Part shown: positions 25,506-33,741 of the stretch, piece by piece
Numbering within the stretch: position 1 is the stretch's first letter
How the letters are laid out: each line of letters starts with the position of its first letter
Origin: Microbacterium phyllosphaerae
Lineage (GTDB): Bacteria > Actinomycetota > Actinomycetes > Actinomycetales > Microbacteriaceae
Length of the DNA stretch: 64,000 nt
Assembly (NCBI RefSeq): GCF_017876435.1
Contig: NZ_JAGIOA010000001.1
Span: 3,410,001-3,474,000, forward strand
Direction of reading: 5' to 3'
The notes under the pieces: model-generated
Seen by the model: the letters and a program-made list of their open reading frames with translations, nothing else
Database searches by the model: none
Told to the model about the DNA's origin: nothing
Position numbers and translations under genes: made by a program

Positions 25506-25946
25506 TCACCCGTCGCGCGGCGGTTTGCGCATCTGCTTGACGTCGGTGCGCCGCTTCTTCGCGGTCAGCCGCCGTTCCTTCGACCCACGGCTCGGCTTCG
25601 TCGCCCGACGCTGAGGAGCCGGCGGCCGCAGAGCGTCGGCGACGAGCGCCACGAGGCGTTCCCGTGCGGCATCACGATTGCGCAGCTGCGCGCGGTGCTC
25701 GGAGGCCGCGATCGTCAGCGCTCCGTTCACCAGACGACTGCTCAGTCGGTCGAGGATGCGGTCGCGCTGATGGGGCGTGAGAACGGTGCTGTGCGCGGCA
25801 TCCCACACGAGCTCCACGCGCGAGTCCGCCGTGTTCACGCCCTGCCCGCCGGGCCCCGACGAGCGCGAGAAGCGCCACGACAGCTCGGCCTCGGGGATCG
25901 TGAGGCCCGACGAGACCCGGAGCCCGGGGCGGTGGGATGACGGCAT
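25506..25946 (-). CDS. arfB: Alternative ribosome-rescue factor ArfB (GGQ hydrolase)
   Basis: The 146-residue protein has the peptidyl-tRNA hydrolase GGQ motif in SSGPGGQGVNTADSRVEL (about residue 35) and a basic C-terminal tail (GSKERRLTAKKRRTDVKQMRKPP) that enters the mRNA channel of stalled ribosomes in ArfB/YaeJ. It should release nascent chains from non-stop complexes. GATGAT lies six bases before the ATG at 25946. It sits between the rhomboid fusion (convergent) and a Tet-type efflux gene. Confidence 0.9.
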   Translation of the reverse strand: MPSSHRPGLRVSSGLTIPEAELSWRFSRSSGPGGQGVNTADSRVELVWDAAHSTVLTPHQRDRILDRLSSRLVNGALTIAASEHRAQLRNRDAARERLVALVADALRPPAPQRRATKPSRGSKERRLTAKKRRTDVKQMRKPPRDG

Positions 25947-25970
25947 GCATCCATCATCCCTCCGCCCAGG

Positions 25971-27269
25971 TCAGTTGTCGGCGTGCGCGAGCTCGGTCGG
26001 CAGGTCGGCGTCGGCATCCGCATCGGCATCGGTCGGCTCGCGTTTCGCGGTGTTCGCGATGTGCGCGCGGCCGACCACGATCGCGGCGACGACCATGAGC
26101 GCGGCACCCAGCCAGTACGGGGCGGCGTGGCTCACGGTGACGTAGAGCGCGCCGGCGATCAGCGGTGCGACCGTGTTCATCGCCGCGGCGAGCGACTGGG
26201 TCGCTCCTCCCAGCCAGCCCTGCTCGTCGTCGCCGACCGCGTTCGACATGGCTCCGTCCATCGCTGCCTGCGAGGCGCCCTGGCCTGCTGCGAGCATGAG
26301 CGCACCCACGATGAACACCCACGGCTGCGCGAAGATCGAGGCGACGACCGCGAGGCCGATCAGGCCGATCATCTGCGCGACGATGCCGCTCACGATCACG
26401 CCGCGCTCTCCGATGCGCGGCAGCAGGATGCCGAGCAGCACACCCTGGATGAGGATGTCGATGATGCCGACGGCCGCGGTGAGCAGACCGATCTGCGTGG
26501 GACCCCACTGGATCGAGTCCAGGGCGAGCACGCTGAAGTTGTTGACGAAGAAGCCGAACGGCAGCGCGAGCAGACCGAAGCCGATCATGAGGCCCCGGAG
26601 CTCCTTGCGGCGGAAGGCGTCTTTGAAGACGGCGAACGGCTGCAGGTCGCGGACGGCGATGCGCGGGATGCGGTTCTCGGGCTTCAGGCTCTCGGGAAGC
26701 AGGAAGATGCTGAGGATCGCGATGATGAGCCCGACCGCCGCGGTGAGGAAGACCGGGAGCTGCAGGCTCACGGCGGCGAGGAGACCGCCGATCGCCGGGC
26801 CGATCATCATGCCGATGCCCGACAGGGCGCCGAGCAGGCCGAACCGCTGCGCACGCTTCTCGGGCGGGGTGATGTCGGCGAGGTAGGCGAAGAGGGCGGG
26901 CATGTCGCCGGCGGTCAGGCCCTGGATGACGCGGGCGAGGACGAGCACCCAGATCGCTCCCCCGATGCCGAACAGCGTCATGGCGAACGCGGCACCGAAT
27001 GCGGCACCGATGATGACGGGGCGACGGCCGAAGCGGTCGGAGAGACGACCGAGGAAGGGAGCGACCAGGAAGGCGCACAGGCCGTTGATCGCTTCGAGCA
27101 CTCCGACCCAGATCGCGAGATCGCCTTCGTGCGATACGTATTGCAGCACGACGAAGGGCAGGACGGGGAGGACGACGGTCATGCCGATGACGGTGAGCAT
27201 CGTCAGCACGATGAGCATGATCCAGGCGCGCTTTTCGCTGCGCGCAGGCGGGTTCTTAAGTGAAGTCAC
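25971..27269 (-). CDS. MFS efflux transporter, TCR/Tet(A)-like
   Basis: The 432-residue protein has twelve predicted helices and MFS motif A variants (FLGRLSDRFGRRPVI, about residue 72), with a drug/proton-antiporter arrangement (GMMIGPAIGGLL, motif C, about residue 152) resembling Tet(A)-class exporters. A tetracycline-like substrate is only a guess. GTG 27269 has TACAGT (27276-27281) six bases upstream, and this -10 is covered by the operator of the divergent TetR gene, so expression should be derepressed by ligand. Confidence 0.88.
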   Translation of the reverse strand: MTSLKNPPARSEKRAWIMLIVLTMLTVIGMTVVLPVLPFVVLQYVSHEGDLAIWVGVLEAINGLCAFLVAPFLGRLSDRFGRRPVIIGAAFGAAFAMTLFGIGGAIWVLVLARVIQGLTAGDMPALFAYLADITPPEKRAQRFGLLGALSGIGMMIGPAIGGLLAAVSLQLPVFLTAAVGLIIAILSIFLLPESLKPENRIPRIAVRDLQPFAVFKDAFRRKELRGLMIGFGLLALPFGFFVNNFSVLALDSIQWGPTQIGLLTAAVGIIDILIQGVLLGILLPRIGERGVIVSGIVAQMIGLIGLAVVASIFAQPWVFIVGALMLAAGQGASQAAMDGAMSNAVGDDEQGWLGGATQSLAAAMNTVAPLIAGALYVTVSHAAPYWLGAALMVVAAIVVGRAHIANTAKREPTDADADADADLPTELAHADN

Positions 27270-27273
27270 TCCG

Positions 27274-27294
27274 AAACTGTATCAATACCAGTTT
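27274..27294. promoter_or_regulatory. Probable TetR operator between efflux gene and regulator
   Basis: AAACTG (27274-27279) and CAGTTT (27289-27294) form an inverted repeat in an unusually A/T-rich patch. It overlaps the MFS -10 element (27276-27281) and lies about 35 bases from the tetR -10. A further CAGTTTTGTATC copy sits just to the right (27305-27316). Confidence 0.7.
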
Positions 27295-27339
27295 TGTTGT
27301 CAAGCCAGTTTTGTATCGAGTGCGCGATATCGTGGAGAC

Positions 27340-27954
27340 ATGACGAACTCTGCACCCCTCGGACGCCGGGAGCGCAAGAAGGCGGCGACCCGCAAGAACA
27401 TCTCCGACGTCGCGACGATGATGTTCCTCGAGCGCGGCTTCGACAACGTCAGCATCCGCGAGGTCGCCGATGCGGCCGACGTGTCTCCCACGACGGTGTT
27501 CGCGCACTTCCCCCAGAAGGAGGCGCTCGTGTTCGACGAAGACGACGAGCAGCGCGATCGGCTCGTCTCCGCAGTGCGCGACCGCGCCGAGGGCGTCACG
27601 ATCAACCGGGCGATCCGCGATTTCTACACCGCGGAGGTCGGCGCGAACATCGACGAGCACGGCAACGACGTGACGCGGATCTTCCTCGCCTTCCTCAACG
27701 AGACTCCGGCACTGAGCGAGTATGCCGCGAAGATGTGGCTACGGCACGAGGATGCCCTGGCGGATGCGATCGCCGACGAGCTCGGACTCCCCGAGCCGAC
27801 GGCGGAGATCCGCGTCTACTCGCGATTCGTGCTGCAGATGCAACTGCTCGTCAACGAGCACGAAGACCAGCTCGGGATCCTCGACGCCGGCTTCGCCGTG
27901 CTCGAGAACGGCTGGGCTCCGGTCGAGGCAGCCCTCACCGGACCGCAGGACTGA
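27340..27954 (+). CDS. TetR-family repressor
   Basis: The 204-residue protein has an N-terminal TetR helix-turn-helix (about residues 10-57): RRERKKAATRKNISDVATMMFLERGFDNVSIREVADAADVSPTTVFAHFPQKEAL. The variable C-terminal domain should bind the inducer. It is divergent from the Tet-type exporter with an operator between them, so it most likely controls that exporter. ATG 27340 has TATCGT (27328-27333) six bases upstream, meaning the mRNA is probably leaderless. Confidence 0.9.
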   Translation: MTNSAPLGRRERKKAATRKNISDVATMMFLERGFDNVSIREVADAADVSPTTVFAHFPQKEALVFDEDDEQRDRLVSAVRDRAEGVTINRAIRDFYTAEVGANIDEHGNDVTRIFLAFLNETPALSEYAAKMWLRHEDALADAIADELGLPEPTAEIRVYSRFVLQMQLLVNEHEDQLGILDAGFAVLENGWAPVEAALTGPQD

Positions 27955-27963
27955 CCAGCCGGA

Positions 27964-28512
27964 TCAGATCGCGGCGAGAACCTCGGCTGTCGTCCGCACT
28001 CTCCCGAGCGCGGGGAACACCCGCGTCAGCGAGCGCTCGTGACCGGAGGGGTCAGGGTCGGAGACCGCGTCGGACACGACGACGACCGAGAAGCCCAGGT
28101 CGGCGGCGTCACGTGCGGTCGACTCGACGCCGAAGGTCGTCGCGAGGCCCACGACGACGATGTCGGTGATCTGGGCCGCGGTCAGATCGTCGAGGAGCGA
28201 GGTGCCTGCGAACGCGCTCCACCCGGCACGCGGATGCACGGGTTCGTCGCCGCGATCGTCGATCCCGGGAGCGAGCTCAGCGAACCCCTCGGGCCAGACC
28301 CGCCCGCCGGGTCCGTGGTCGGTGACACCGGACGCCGTCCCGGTCGACACCACGAAGGCGACGGGCCGGCCGGAGCCACGGAACGCCTCCACGAGACTGC
28401 CCACGTGGGACACGAGGTTCTCGGCACTGACCGCTCTCGCGTTCGGAAGGGTTCCCGCCTGCACGTCGACGACGACCAGCGCCGTCGTCGACGGGAATTC
28501 GATGTTCGGCAT
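27964..28512 (-). CDS. Isochorismatase-fold hydrolase lacking the catalytic Cys
   Basis: The 182-residue protein has the isochorismatase-like fold, with ALVVVDVQAG (catalytic Asp, about residue 16), the Lys/Trp region, and VVGLATTFGVESTARDA (about residue 137). In cysteine hydrolases of this fold the segment reads TxxCVxxTA; here the Cys is Gly, as in true isochorismatases (EntB, PhzD). It may thus cleave vinyl ethers or other esters. A strong AGGAGG precedes the ATG at 28512. It is 20 bp downstream of the zinc dehydrogenase gene and probably in its operon. Confidence 0.83.
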   Translation of the reverse strand: MPNIEFPSTTALVVVDVQAGTLPNARAVSAENLVSHVGSLVEAFRGSGRPVAFVVSTGTASGVTDHGPGGRVWPEGFAELAPGIDDRGDEPVHPRAGWSAFAGTSLLDDLTAAQITDIVVVGLATTFGVESTARDAADLGFSVVVVSDAVSDPDPSGHERSLTRVFPALGRVRTTAEVLAAI

Positions 28513-28532
28513 CCGGTTCTCTCCTCCTGTCG

Positions 28533-29552
28533 TCACGGGAACGTGACGACGACCTTCTCGGCGGCACCCGGAGTCGCCGCCAGGGCGAGCGCCTCCTGCA
28601 CCCGATCGAACGGGATGCGGTCGCTGATGATCAGCTCGCACTTGCGCCAGTTCGCGATGATGTCGTCGGTGACCTCGAAGATCTCGGTGGGGTAGCCCAT
28701 CGAGAGCACGACGGTCAGCTCGGTCGTGAGCAGAGCCCCGAAGTCGATCTCGACCGGCTTCTTGTGCACGGCGACGATCCCGAGGGTCGCGCCCTGCTTG
28801 GCCGCCGACGTCGCCGTCGCTATGACGGCGGGCGCACCGGCGGCATCCAGATAGACATCCGAGTCCGGGCGCTCCCCGCGCACACCGACGACCGGCGCCG
28901 CCGTGCCGTGCAGCTCGACCAGACGGGCGAAGACATCCTCGTCCGCCGAGTTGATCACCGCATCCGCCCCGATCAGCAGTGCCTTCTCGAGGCGATTCGG
29001 GACGATGTCCACGACCACGACATGGCCCGCGCCGCGCGCCTTGAAGCCGAGCACCGCGCCGAGGCCGATCGGCCCCGCACCGAACACCACGATCTTGTCG
29101 CCGGGCTTCGATCCGGTGCGATTGGTCGCGTGCCGGGCGACGGCCATGGGTTCGTTCAGCGCGGCCACCTCCCACGGGATCTCATCGGGGATGACTCGGA
29201 ACTGCACCCCGGCCCGCGCGTCCTTCAGGACGATGACATCGCTGAATCCGCCCTGTGCACCGCCGCTGCCGAGCAACCCGTCGACCGTCGCCATGACATT
29301 GATCACCACATGGTCACCGACCTTCGCACCGGTCACCTCGGACCCGACCTCGACGACCTCCCCCGCGGGCTCGTGCCCCAGCGGAGTGGCCCCCTGGCGA
29401 GGCGGGATGCCGCCGTACGTCGTGTACATGTGGTCCGACCCGCAGATGCCGCAGGCCTTCATCTTCACCAGCACATCACTTGGGCCCGCCGTCGGCTGCT
29501 CGACCTCGAGGACCTCGGTGGTTCCTGGGCCCGTGATCACCACTGACTTCAT
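28533..29552 (-). CDS. Zinc-dependent medium-chain alcohol/polyol dehydrogenase
   Basis: The 339-residue MDR-family enzyme has the catalytic zinc motif GICGSDHMYT, the GHEPAGEVVEVG His/Glu motif (about residue 65), and the NAD(P) Rossmann motif FGAGPIGLGAV (about residue 168). The four-Cys structural zinc loop is absent, as in threonine/sorbitol dehydrogenase-like subgroups. It heads an operon with the isochorismatase-fold gene and lies divergent from a LacI regulator, so a sugar or polyol substrate is likely. ATG 29552 is supported by GGGAG. Confidence 0.87.
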   Translation of the reverse strand: MKSVVITGPGTTEVLEVEQPTAGPSDVLVKMKACGICGSDHMYTTYGGIPPRQGATPLGHEPAGEVVEVGSEVTGAKVGDHVVINVMATVDGLLGSGGAQGGFSDVIVLKDARAGVQFRVIPDEIPWEVAALNEPMAVARHATNRTGSKPGDKIVVFGAGPIGLGAVLGFKARGAGHVVVVDIVPNRLEKALLIGADAVINSADEDVFARLVELHGTAAPVVGVRGERPDSDVYLDAAGAPAVIATATSAAKQGATLGIVAVHKKPVEIDFGALLTTELTVVLSMGYPTEIFEVTDDIIANWRKCELIISDRIPFDRVQEALALAATPGAAEKVVVTFP

Positions 29553-29604
29553 GTCGCTCTCCCTCGATCGCGTCGTGCGGTGCCGCCTCGCGTGGTCGCC
29601 GCCA

Positions 29605-29624
29605 TTACTAAACAACATTAGTGA
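29605..29624. promoter_or_regulatory. LacI operator between dehydrogenase operon and lacI-type gene
   Basis: TTACTAAACAACATTAGTGA is a 20-bp imperfect palindrome (7 of 10 bases match per arm) in an A/T-rich patch of an otherwise GC-rich gap. It sits between the two divergent starts and just upstream of the regulator's TAAGCT -10. Confidence 0.65.
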
Positions 29625-29639
29625 CTCTAAGCTATCCCC

Positions 29640-30593
29640 GTGGCTGAGAGTTCTCGCAAGACCCCGACCATCCGGGACATCGCCCGGGTGAGCGGAGTGT
29701 CGGCGACCACCGTGAGCTTCGTGCTCAACGACACGGCGGGCCAGACGATCCCCCTCGGCACTCGCGATCGCGTCCGGAATGCGGCGCAGGAACTCGGATA
29801 CCCGACCACGCTCGCCCGCGCGTTCCGCGAAGGCGCCACCCGGACGGTCGTGGTCGCGACCGGCGGATTACCCCGAGGCACCGCGCTCGACTCCTTCCTC
29901 GACGGACTCGGCAGCGAACTCGCCGCCCACGGCCACTCCGTCGCAGTGCTGCCGTCGAGCGGTGAGGCGCTCGACCGCATGATCGACGCCATCTCACCCC
30001 GGGCGGTCATCGACCTCGGCGCGATCTACGCCGGTGCCGAGAGCGACGGTCTCGACGGCGGATGGATCGACGGCCTCGCGTCGCACACGCTCACGCAGGC
30101 GGTTCACCTCGTGGACCGGGGGCACGCACGCATCGCCTTCGCCAGACCTTCCGACGACCACGGCATCCCGGCGATGATCGCCCTTCGGGAACGCCATCTG
30201 CGGGAATCCGCGCGGGCTCTCGACATCGCCCCGCCCGTGACCGTCGCCATGCCCGAAGATCCGGATGCCGGCACAGCCGGCCTGGCCGAAGCGATCTCCC
30301 GGGGCATCACCGGTGTCGCTGGTTTCGACGACGACTCCGCCGCTCGCGTCCTGCGCGCAGCGCGCAGTCTCGGCATCCGCGTTCCTGATGATCTGTCGGT
30401 CATCGGCTTCGACGACGCCGGTTGGGGCACGTACACGAGCCCCGCGCTCACGACCGTGCGGATCGAGGCCGTGGCCTACGGCCGTCGTGCAGCACGCGAC
30501 GCGCTGGGCGTCGTGGATGCGACCGCCGTCGCTCCGAGCTCTCACATCATCGAACGCGGATCGACCGGCTCGGCACCGCAGAGCACGACGTGA
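29640..30593 (+). CDS. LacI-family transcriptional regulator
   Basis: The 317-residue protein has a classic LacI HTH and hinge (TIRDIARVSGVSATTVSFVLND and RVRNAAQELGYPTT) followed by a periplasmic-binding-fold ligand domain with SVIGFDDAGWGTY near residue 265. It should repress the divergent dehydrogenase-hydrolase operon through the palindrome at 29605-29624. GTG 29640 has TAAGCT (29628-29633) six bases upstream. Its stop overlaps the start of the AraC gene by 4 bases, so the two regulators are made together. Confidence 0.9.
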   Translation: MAESSRKTPTIRDIARVSGVSATTVSFVLNDTAGQTIPLGTRDRVRNAAQELGYPTTLARAFREGATRTVVVATGGLPRGTALDSFLDGLGSELAAHGHSVAVLPSSGEALDRMIDAISPRAVIDLGAIYAGAESDGLDGGWIDGLASHTLTQAVHLVDRGHARIAFARPSDDHGIPAMIALRERHLRESARALDIAPPVTVAMPEDPDAGTAGLAEAISRGITGVAGFDDDSAARVLRAARSLGIRVPDDLSVIGFDDAGWGTYTSPALTTVRIEAVAYGRRAARDALGVVDATAVAPSSHIIERGSTGSAPQSTT

Positions 30594-31432
30594 ACTCCTA
30601 CCGCCAGGAGGACTGGGACGCGAGCCCGGTGCATCCGTCGACGATCCGCGCGCCGTACCTGATGGGCACCGGCGTCGTCACCGGCGAGGACACCGACACC
30701 CGTCCGCTCGCACCGCCGCACTCGCACCCCGATGCGATGCTCGCGTGGTGCTACCGCGGCACGGTCTGGGTGCAGCTGCAGGAGTCGATGTGGCGCCTCG
30801 CCCCGGGACAGGGGGTCTGGATCCCTGCACACACTCCGCACACGGCGCGCCACGAGCGCGACTCGACCGGGTGCTACACCTACATCGCAGACCCGTCCCT
30901 GATCGCCCCGATCGACGAGGTCACCCAGGTGCTGGTCCCCCGGGCCGTGCAGGAGATGCTGCTGCACCTCGGCATCAACGACATGCCGACCGACCTCCGG
31001 GTGCGCATCCAGTCAGTGCTCATCGAGATGCTGCAGCATCCGTCCGCCGAGGCCGCGGACGGATGGGGAGAGGTGCCGCTGCCGGCCGATGAGCGCGTAC
31101 GCCCGCTGGTGCAGGCGGTGCTCGCCGACCCCGGCGACCCGCGCAGCGCGCGACAGCTGTTCCTCGCGCACGGACTCCATGAGCGCACAGTGCTGCGCAT
31201 CTTCCAGAACGACGTCGGCATGACCTTCGCCCGATGGCGCACCGGGGTGCGGATGACGCTCGCAGCCCGGCTGATCGTCGACGGCACCCCCATCGGCGCT
31301 GCCGCCCACCGCTGCGGCTATTCCACGACGAGCGCGTTCTCTGCGGCGTTCAAAGAGCGATTCGGCCTCACCCCCAGGCAGCACGTCGCACGCGTGCAGG
31401 CCGACTCCGCGCACCAGCTCTACTGGCGATGA
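30590..31432 (+). CDS. AraC-family regulator with cupin domain
   Basis: The 280-residue protein has an N-terminal cupin/AraC-ligand domain (APPHSHPDAMLAW...LAPGQGVWIPAHTPHT) and a C-terminal double HTH (about residues 180-275) ending with AAAHRCGYSTTSAFSAAFKERFGLTPRQ, the AraC signature. The GTG start at 30590 overlaps the lacI stop (GTGA). The next genes form an iron-siderophore operon, and AraC proteins often control such systems, so it could regulate that operon, the dehydrogenase operon, or both. Confidence 0.85.
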   Translation: MNSYRQEDWDASPVHPSTIRAPYLMGTGVVTGEDTDTRPLAPPHSHPDAMLAWCYRGTVWVQLQESMWRLAPGQGVWIPAHTPHTARHERDSTGCYTYIADPSLIAPIDEVTQVLVPRAVQEMLLHLGINDMPTDLRVRIQSVLIEMLQHPSAEAADGWGEVPLPADERVRPLVQAVLADPGDPRSARQLFLAHGLHERTVLRIFQNDVGMTFARWRTGVRMTLAARLIVDGTPIGAAAHRCGYSTTSAFSAAFKERFGLTPRQHVARVQADSAHQLYWR

Positions 31433-31437
31433 CGCTC

Positions 31438-31454
31438 CCGGGATGACGTCCCGG
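31438..31454. terminator. Weak hairpin after the AraC gene
   Basis: CCGGGA (31438-31443) and TCCCGG (31449-31454) form a 6-bp stem with a 5-base loop just after the stop at 31432. No U-run follows; termination is possible but weak. Confidence 0.35.
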
Positions 31455-31525
31455 TGTCGATTCAGCGACACAAGTCGTCTGCCTGACGACACTCGAACCG
31501 TCCTCTGCGTTCTAGCATCGTTCTG

Positions 31526-31544
31526 TTAGGACATGCTTACCTAA
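31526..31544. promoter_or_regulatory. DtxR/IdeR-type iron box
   Basis: TTAGGACATGCTTACCTAA matches the DtxR/IdeR consensus TTAGGTTAGGCTAACCTAA at 15 of 19 positions, including both TTAGG/CCTAA ends. It lies 53 bp before the siderophore-binding-protein start. Iron-bound DtxR/IdeR would repress the whole transport operon. Confidence 0.85.
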
Positions 31545-31597
31545 CCTTGCGCCGCGTTGACGCGGCATACCCTCCCCCCTCTCTCTGAAGGAGAATC

Positions 31598-32659
31598 ATG
31601 ACGCACGCTTCTGCGCGCCCGAAGACCCGCCGTGGTGCTGCGCTCGTCGCGGCCGCCCTGGCCGCCGCCCTCACCCTCGCGGGGTGCACGGCCTCTGCCG
31701 ACACCGCCGATTCGGCCTCGACCTCCGCCGACGGCGTGGTGATCGAGCACGCCCACGGCGAGACCGTCATCCCCGAGAAGCCGCAGCGCATCGTCACCCT
31801 CGGCTGGATGACCCCCGACATCGTCGCAGCCCTCGGCACCAACCCGGTCGGAATGGAGGAGGTCTGGGGTGCCGATGAGAGCGGGTACCAGCCCTGGTTC
31901 GAGGACTTCGTCACCGAGGAGTACGGCGAGACGCCCGAGATCATCCCCTTCACGGAGGACGGCCCCAACTACGAGGCGATCAAGGCGCTGAAGCCCGACC
32001 TCATCCTGAGCCTCTACTCGGGCGTCACCGACGTCGAGTACGAGCGTCTGACCGAGATCGCCCCGACCGTGCCCTACATCGAGCGCGCCTGGGACCCGAG
32101 CACCTGGGAGGACATGACCCGCACGATCGGCAAGGCCATGTCGGAGGACGACAAGGCCGAGGAGCTGATCACCGAGACCGAGGAGATGATCACCTCGCTC
32201 GCCGATGAGCACCCCGAATTCGACGGCAAGACGTTCGTCTGGGGCCTGACCCTGAACGAGGGCGGCACCGACCTCGGCGTCTACCTCGAGTACGACCCGC
32301 GCGTGCGCATCACCGAGGCGCTCGGCTTCACCTCGACCTCGGCGATGGACAGCTTCCTGGCGACCGCCGAGGGGGACAACTGGTACACCGGCGTCAGCCT
32401 CGAGAAGCTCTACGACGTGCAGGCCGACCTGTTCGCCGCATGGGGCAGCAGCGTCGACGAGGGCGAGTACACGGTCGAGAACAAGGTCGTCTCCCGCTGG
32501 GAGCCGATCGAGGCGGGCTCGTACGTGATCTACGCCGACGACGCCCAGGCCTCCGCGATCAGCGCCCCCACCGTGCTCTCGCTGAAGTACATCCTGCCGA
32601 CCTACGTCGACGACCTCGCAGCCGCCCTGCAGGGCGAGCCGACGATCGCCGGCGAGTGA
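31598..32659 (+). CDS. Iron-siderophore ABC transporter binding lipoprotein
   Basis: The 353-residue protein has an Arg-rich signal peptide and a lipobox ending LTLAGC (about residue 29). The FepB/FhuD-like fold is shown by PEKPQRIVTLGWMTPDIVAALG and YEAIKALKPDLILSLYSG. The SD AAGGAG precedes ATG 31598. It is the first gene behind the iron box and should capture a ferric siderophore at the cell surface. Downstream genes overlap it by 4 bp. The siderophore itself cannot be named; no synthesis genes are in the window. Confidence 0.92.
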   Translation: MTHASARPKTRRGAALVAAALAAALTLAGCTASADTADSASTSADGVVIEHAHGETVIPEKPQRIVTLGWMTPDIVAALGTNPVGMEEVWGADESGYQPWFEDFVTEEYGETPEIIPFTEDGPNYEAIKALKPDLILSLYSGVTDVEYERLTEIAPTVPYIERAWDPSTWEDMTRTIGKAMSEDDKAEELITETEEMITSLADEHPEFDGKTFVWGLTLNEGGTDLGVYLEYDPRVRITEALGFTSTSAMDSFLATAEGDNWYTGVSLEKLYDVQADLFAAWGSSVDEGEYTVENKVVSRWEPIEAGSYVIYADDAQASAISAPTVLSLKYILPTYVDDLAAALQGEPTIAGE

Positions 32660-33741
32660 TCCGAGAGATGTCCCTGGCGACGGAAGACGGCACGGACGTC
32701 TCGATCACGGGCGCGGGGAGTCGTGCAGACGACTCCCCGCGCCGCAACGGGGCGCTCGTGGCGGGCCTGGTCGCAGCGACGATCGTGCTGGCCGCCGCCA
32801 CGGTCGCCTCGCTCGCCATCGGCAACCGCGCGATCGACCCGGTGACGGTTCTGAACGCGGTCTTCGCCTACGACGACGAGAACCCTCTGCACCTGATGGT
32901 CATGGAGCTGCGTGTCCCGCGCACACTGCTCGGCATCGTCGTGGGCGCGGCTCTCGCCGTCTGCGGCGGACTGATCCAGGCGTTCACCCGCAACCCTCTG
33001 GCCGACCCCGGCATCCTGGGCGTGAACGCCGGCGCGTCGTTCGCCGTCACGTTCGCGGTGGGGATCCTCGGCCTGACCACCCCCGGCGCGTACGTGCCGT
33101 TCGCGCTGCTCGGTGCCTTCGTCCTCACCGTTCTCGTCTACATCCTCGGCTCGTTCGGACGCTCCGGTGCGACACCGATGAAGCTCACGCTCGCCGGGGT
33201 CGCTCTCGGCGCCGCGTTCACCGGATTCACCACCGCGATCGTTCTGCGAGATCTCGGCACCCTGCAGGTCATGCGCTTCTGGGGAGTCGGATCCATCGGC
33301 GGACGCACCCTCGACCAGCTCGCCTGGGCCGCACCGCTCATCGCGAGCGGCCTCATCATCGCGCTGCTGTGCGCGCGTTCGCTCAACGCCCTGGCACTGG
33401 GCGACGACCTGGCGCAGTCGCTGGGAGCACGCGTGCGCGTGACCCGTGTGCTCGTCATCATCGCCGTCACGATCCTCGCCGGCACGAGCGTCGCCGCCGC
33501 CGGCCCGATCGCGTTCGTCGGCCTCATGATCCCGCACGTCGTGCGCTGGTTCACCGGCCCCGACCAGCGCTGGGTGCTCACCTACTCGATGGTCATCGGC
33601 CCCGCGTTCCTGCTGGCCGCCGACATCCTCGGGCGCATCGTGCTGCCCAGCGGAGAACTGCGCGTCGGCATCGTCACGGCGCTCCTCGGTGCGCCGATCC
33701 TGATCATCCTCGTTCGTCGCAAGCGGGTGAGCGGACTGTGA
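32656..33741 (+). CDS. FecCD-family iron-siderophore permease (first)
   Basis: About 361 residues with nine to ten hydrophobic helices and family motifs RVPRTLLGIVVGAALAVCGGLIQ (residues ~95-117), NPLADPGILGVNAGA, and GPIAFVGLMIPHVVRW. It forms half of the membrane channel that passes ferric siderophore inward. I chose GTG 32656 because it overlaps the preceding stop by GTGA, as do most junctions in this operon; ATG 32668, four codons later, is an alternative. The first ~35 residues are a hydrophilic extension. Confidence 0.9.
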   Translation: MIREMSLATEDGTDVSITGAGSRADDSPRRNGALVAGLVAATIVLAAATVASLAIGNRAIDPVTVLNAVFAYDDENPLHLMVMELRVPRTLLGIVVGAALAVCGGLIQAFTRNPLADPGILGVNAGASFAVTFAVGILGLTTPGAYVPFALLGAFVLTVLVYILGSFGRSGATPMKLTLAGVALGAAFTGFTTAIVLRDLGTLQVMRFWGVGSIGGRTLDQLAWAAPLIASGLIIALLCARSLNALALGDDLAQSLGARVRVTRVLVIIAVTILAGTSVAAAGPIAFVGLMIPHVVRWFTGPDQRWVLTYSMVIGPAFLLAADILGRIVLPSGELRVGIVTALLGAPILIILVRRKRVSGL

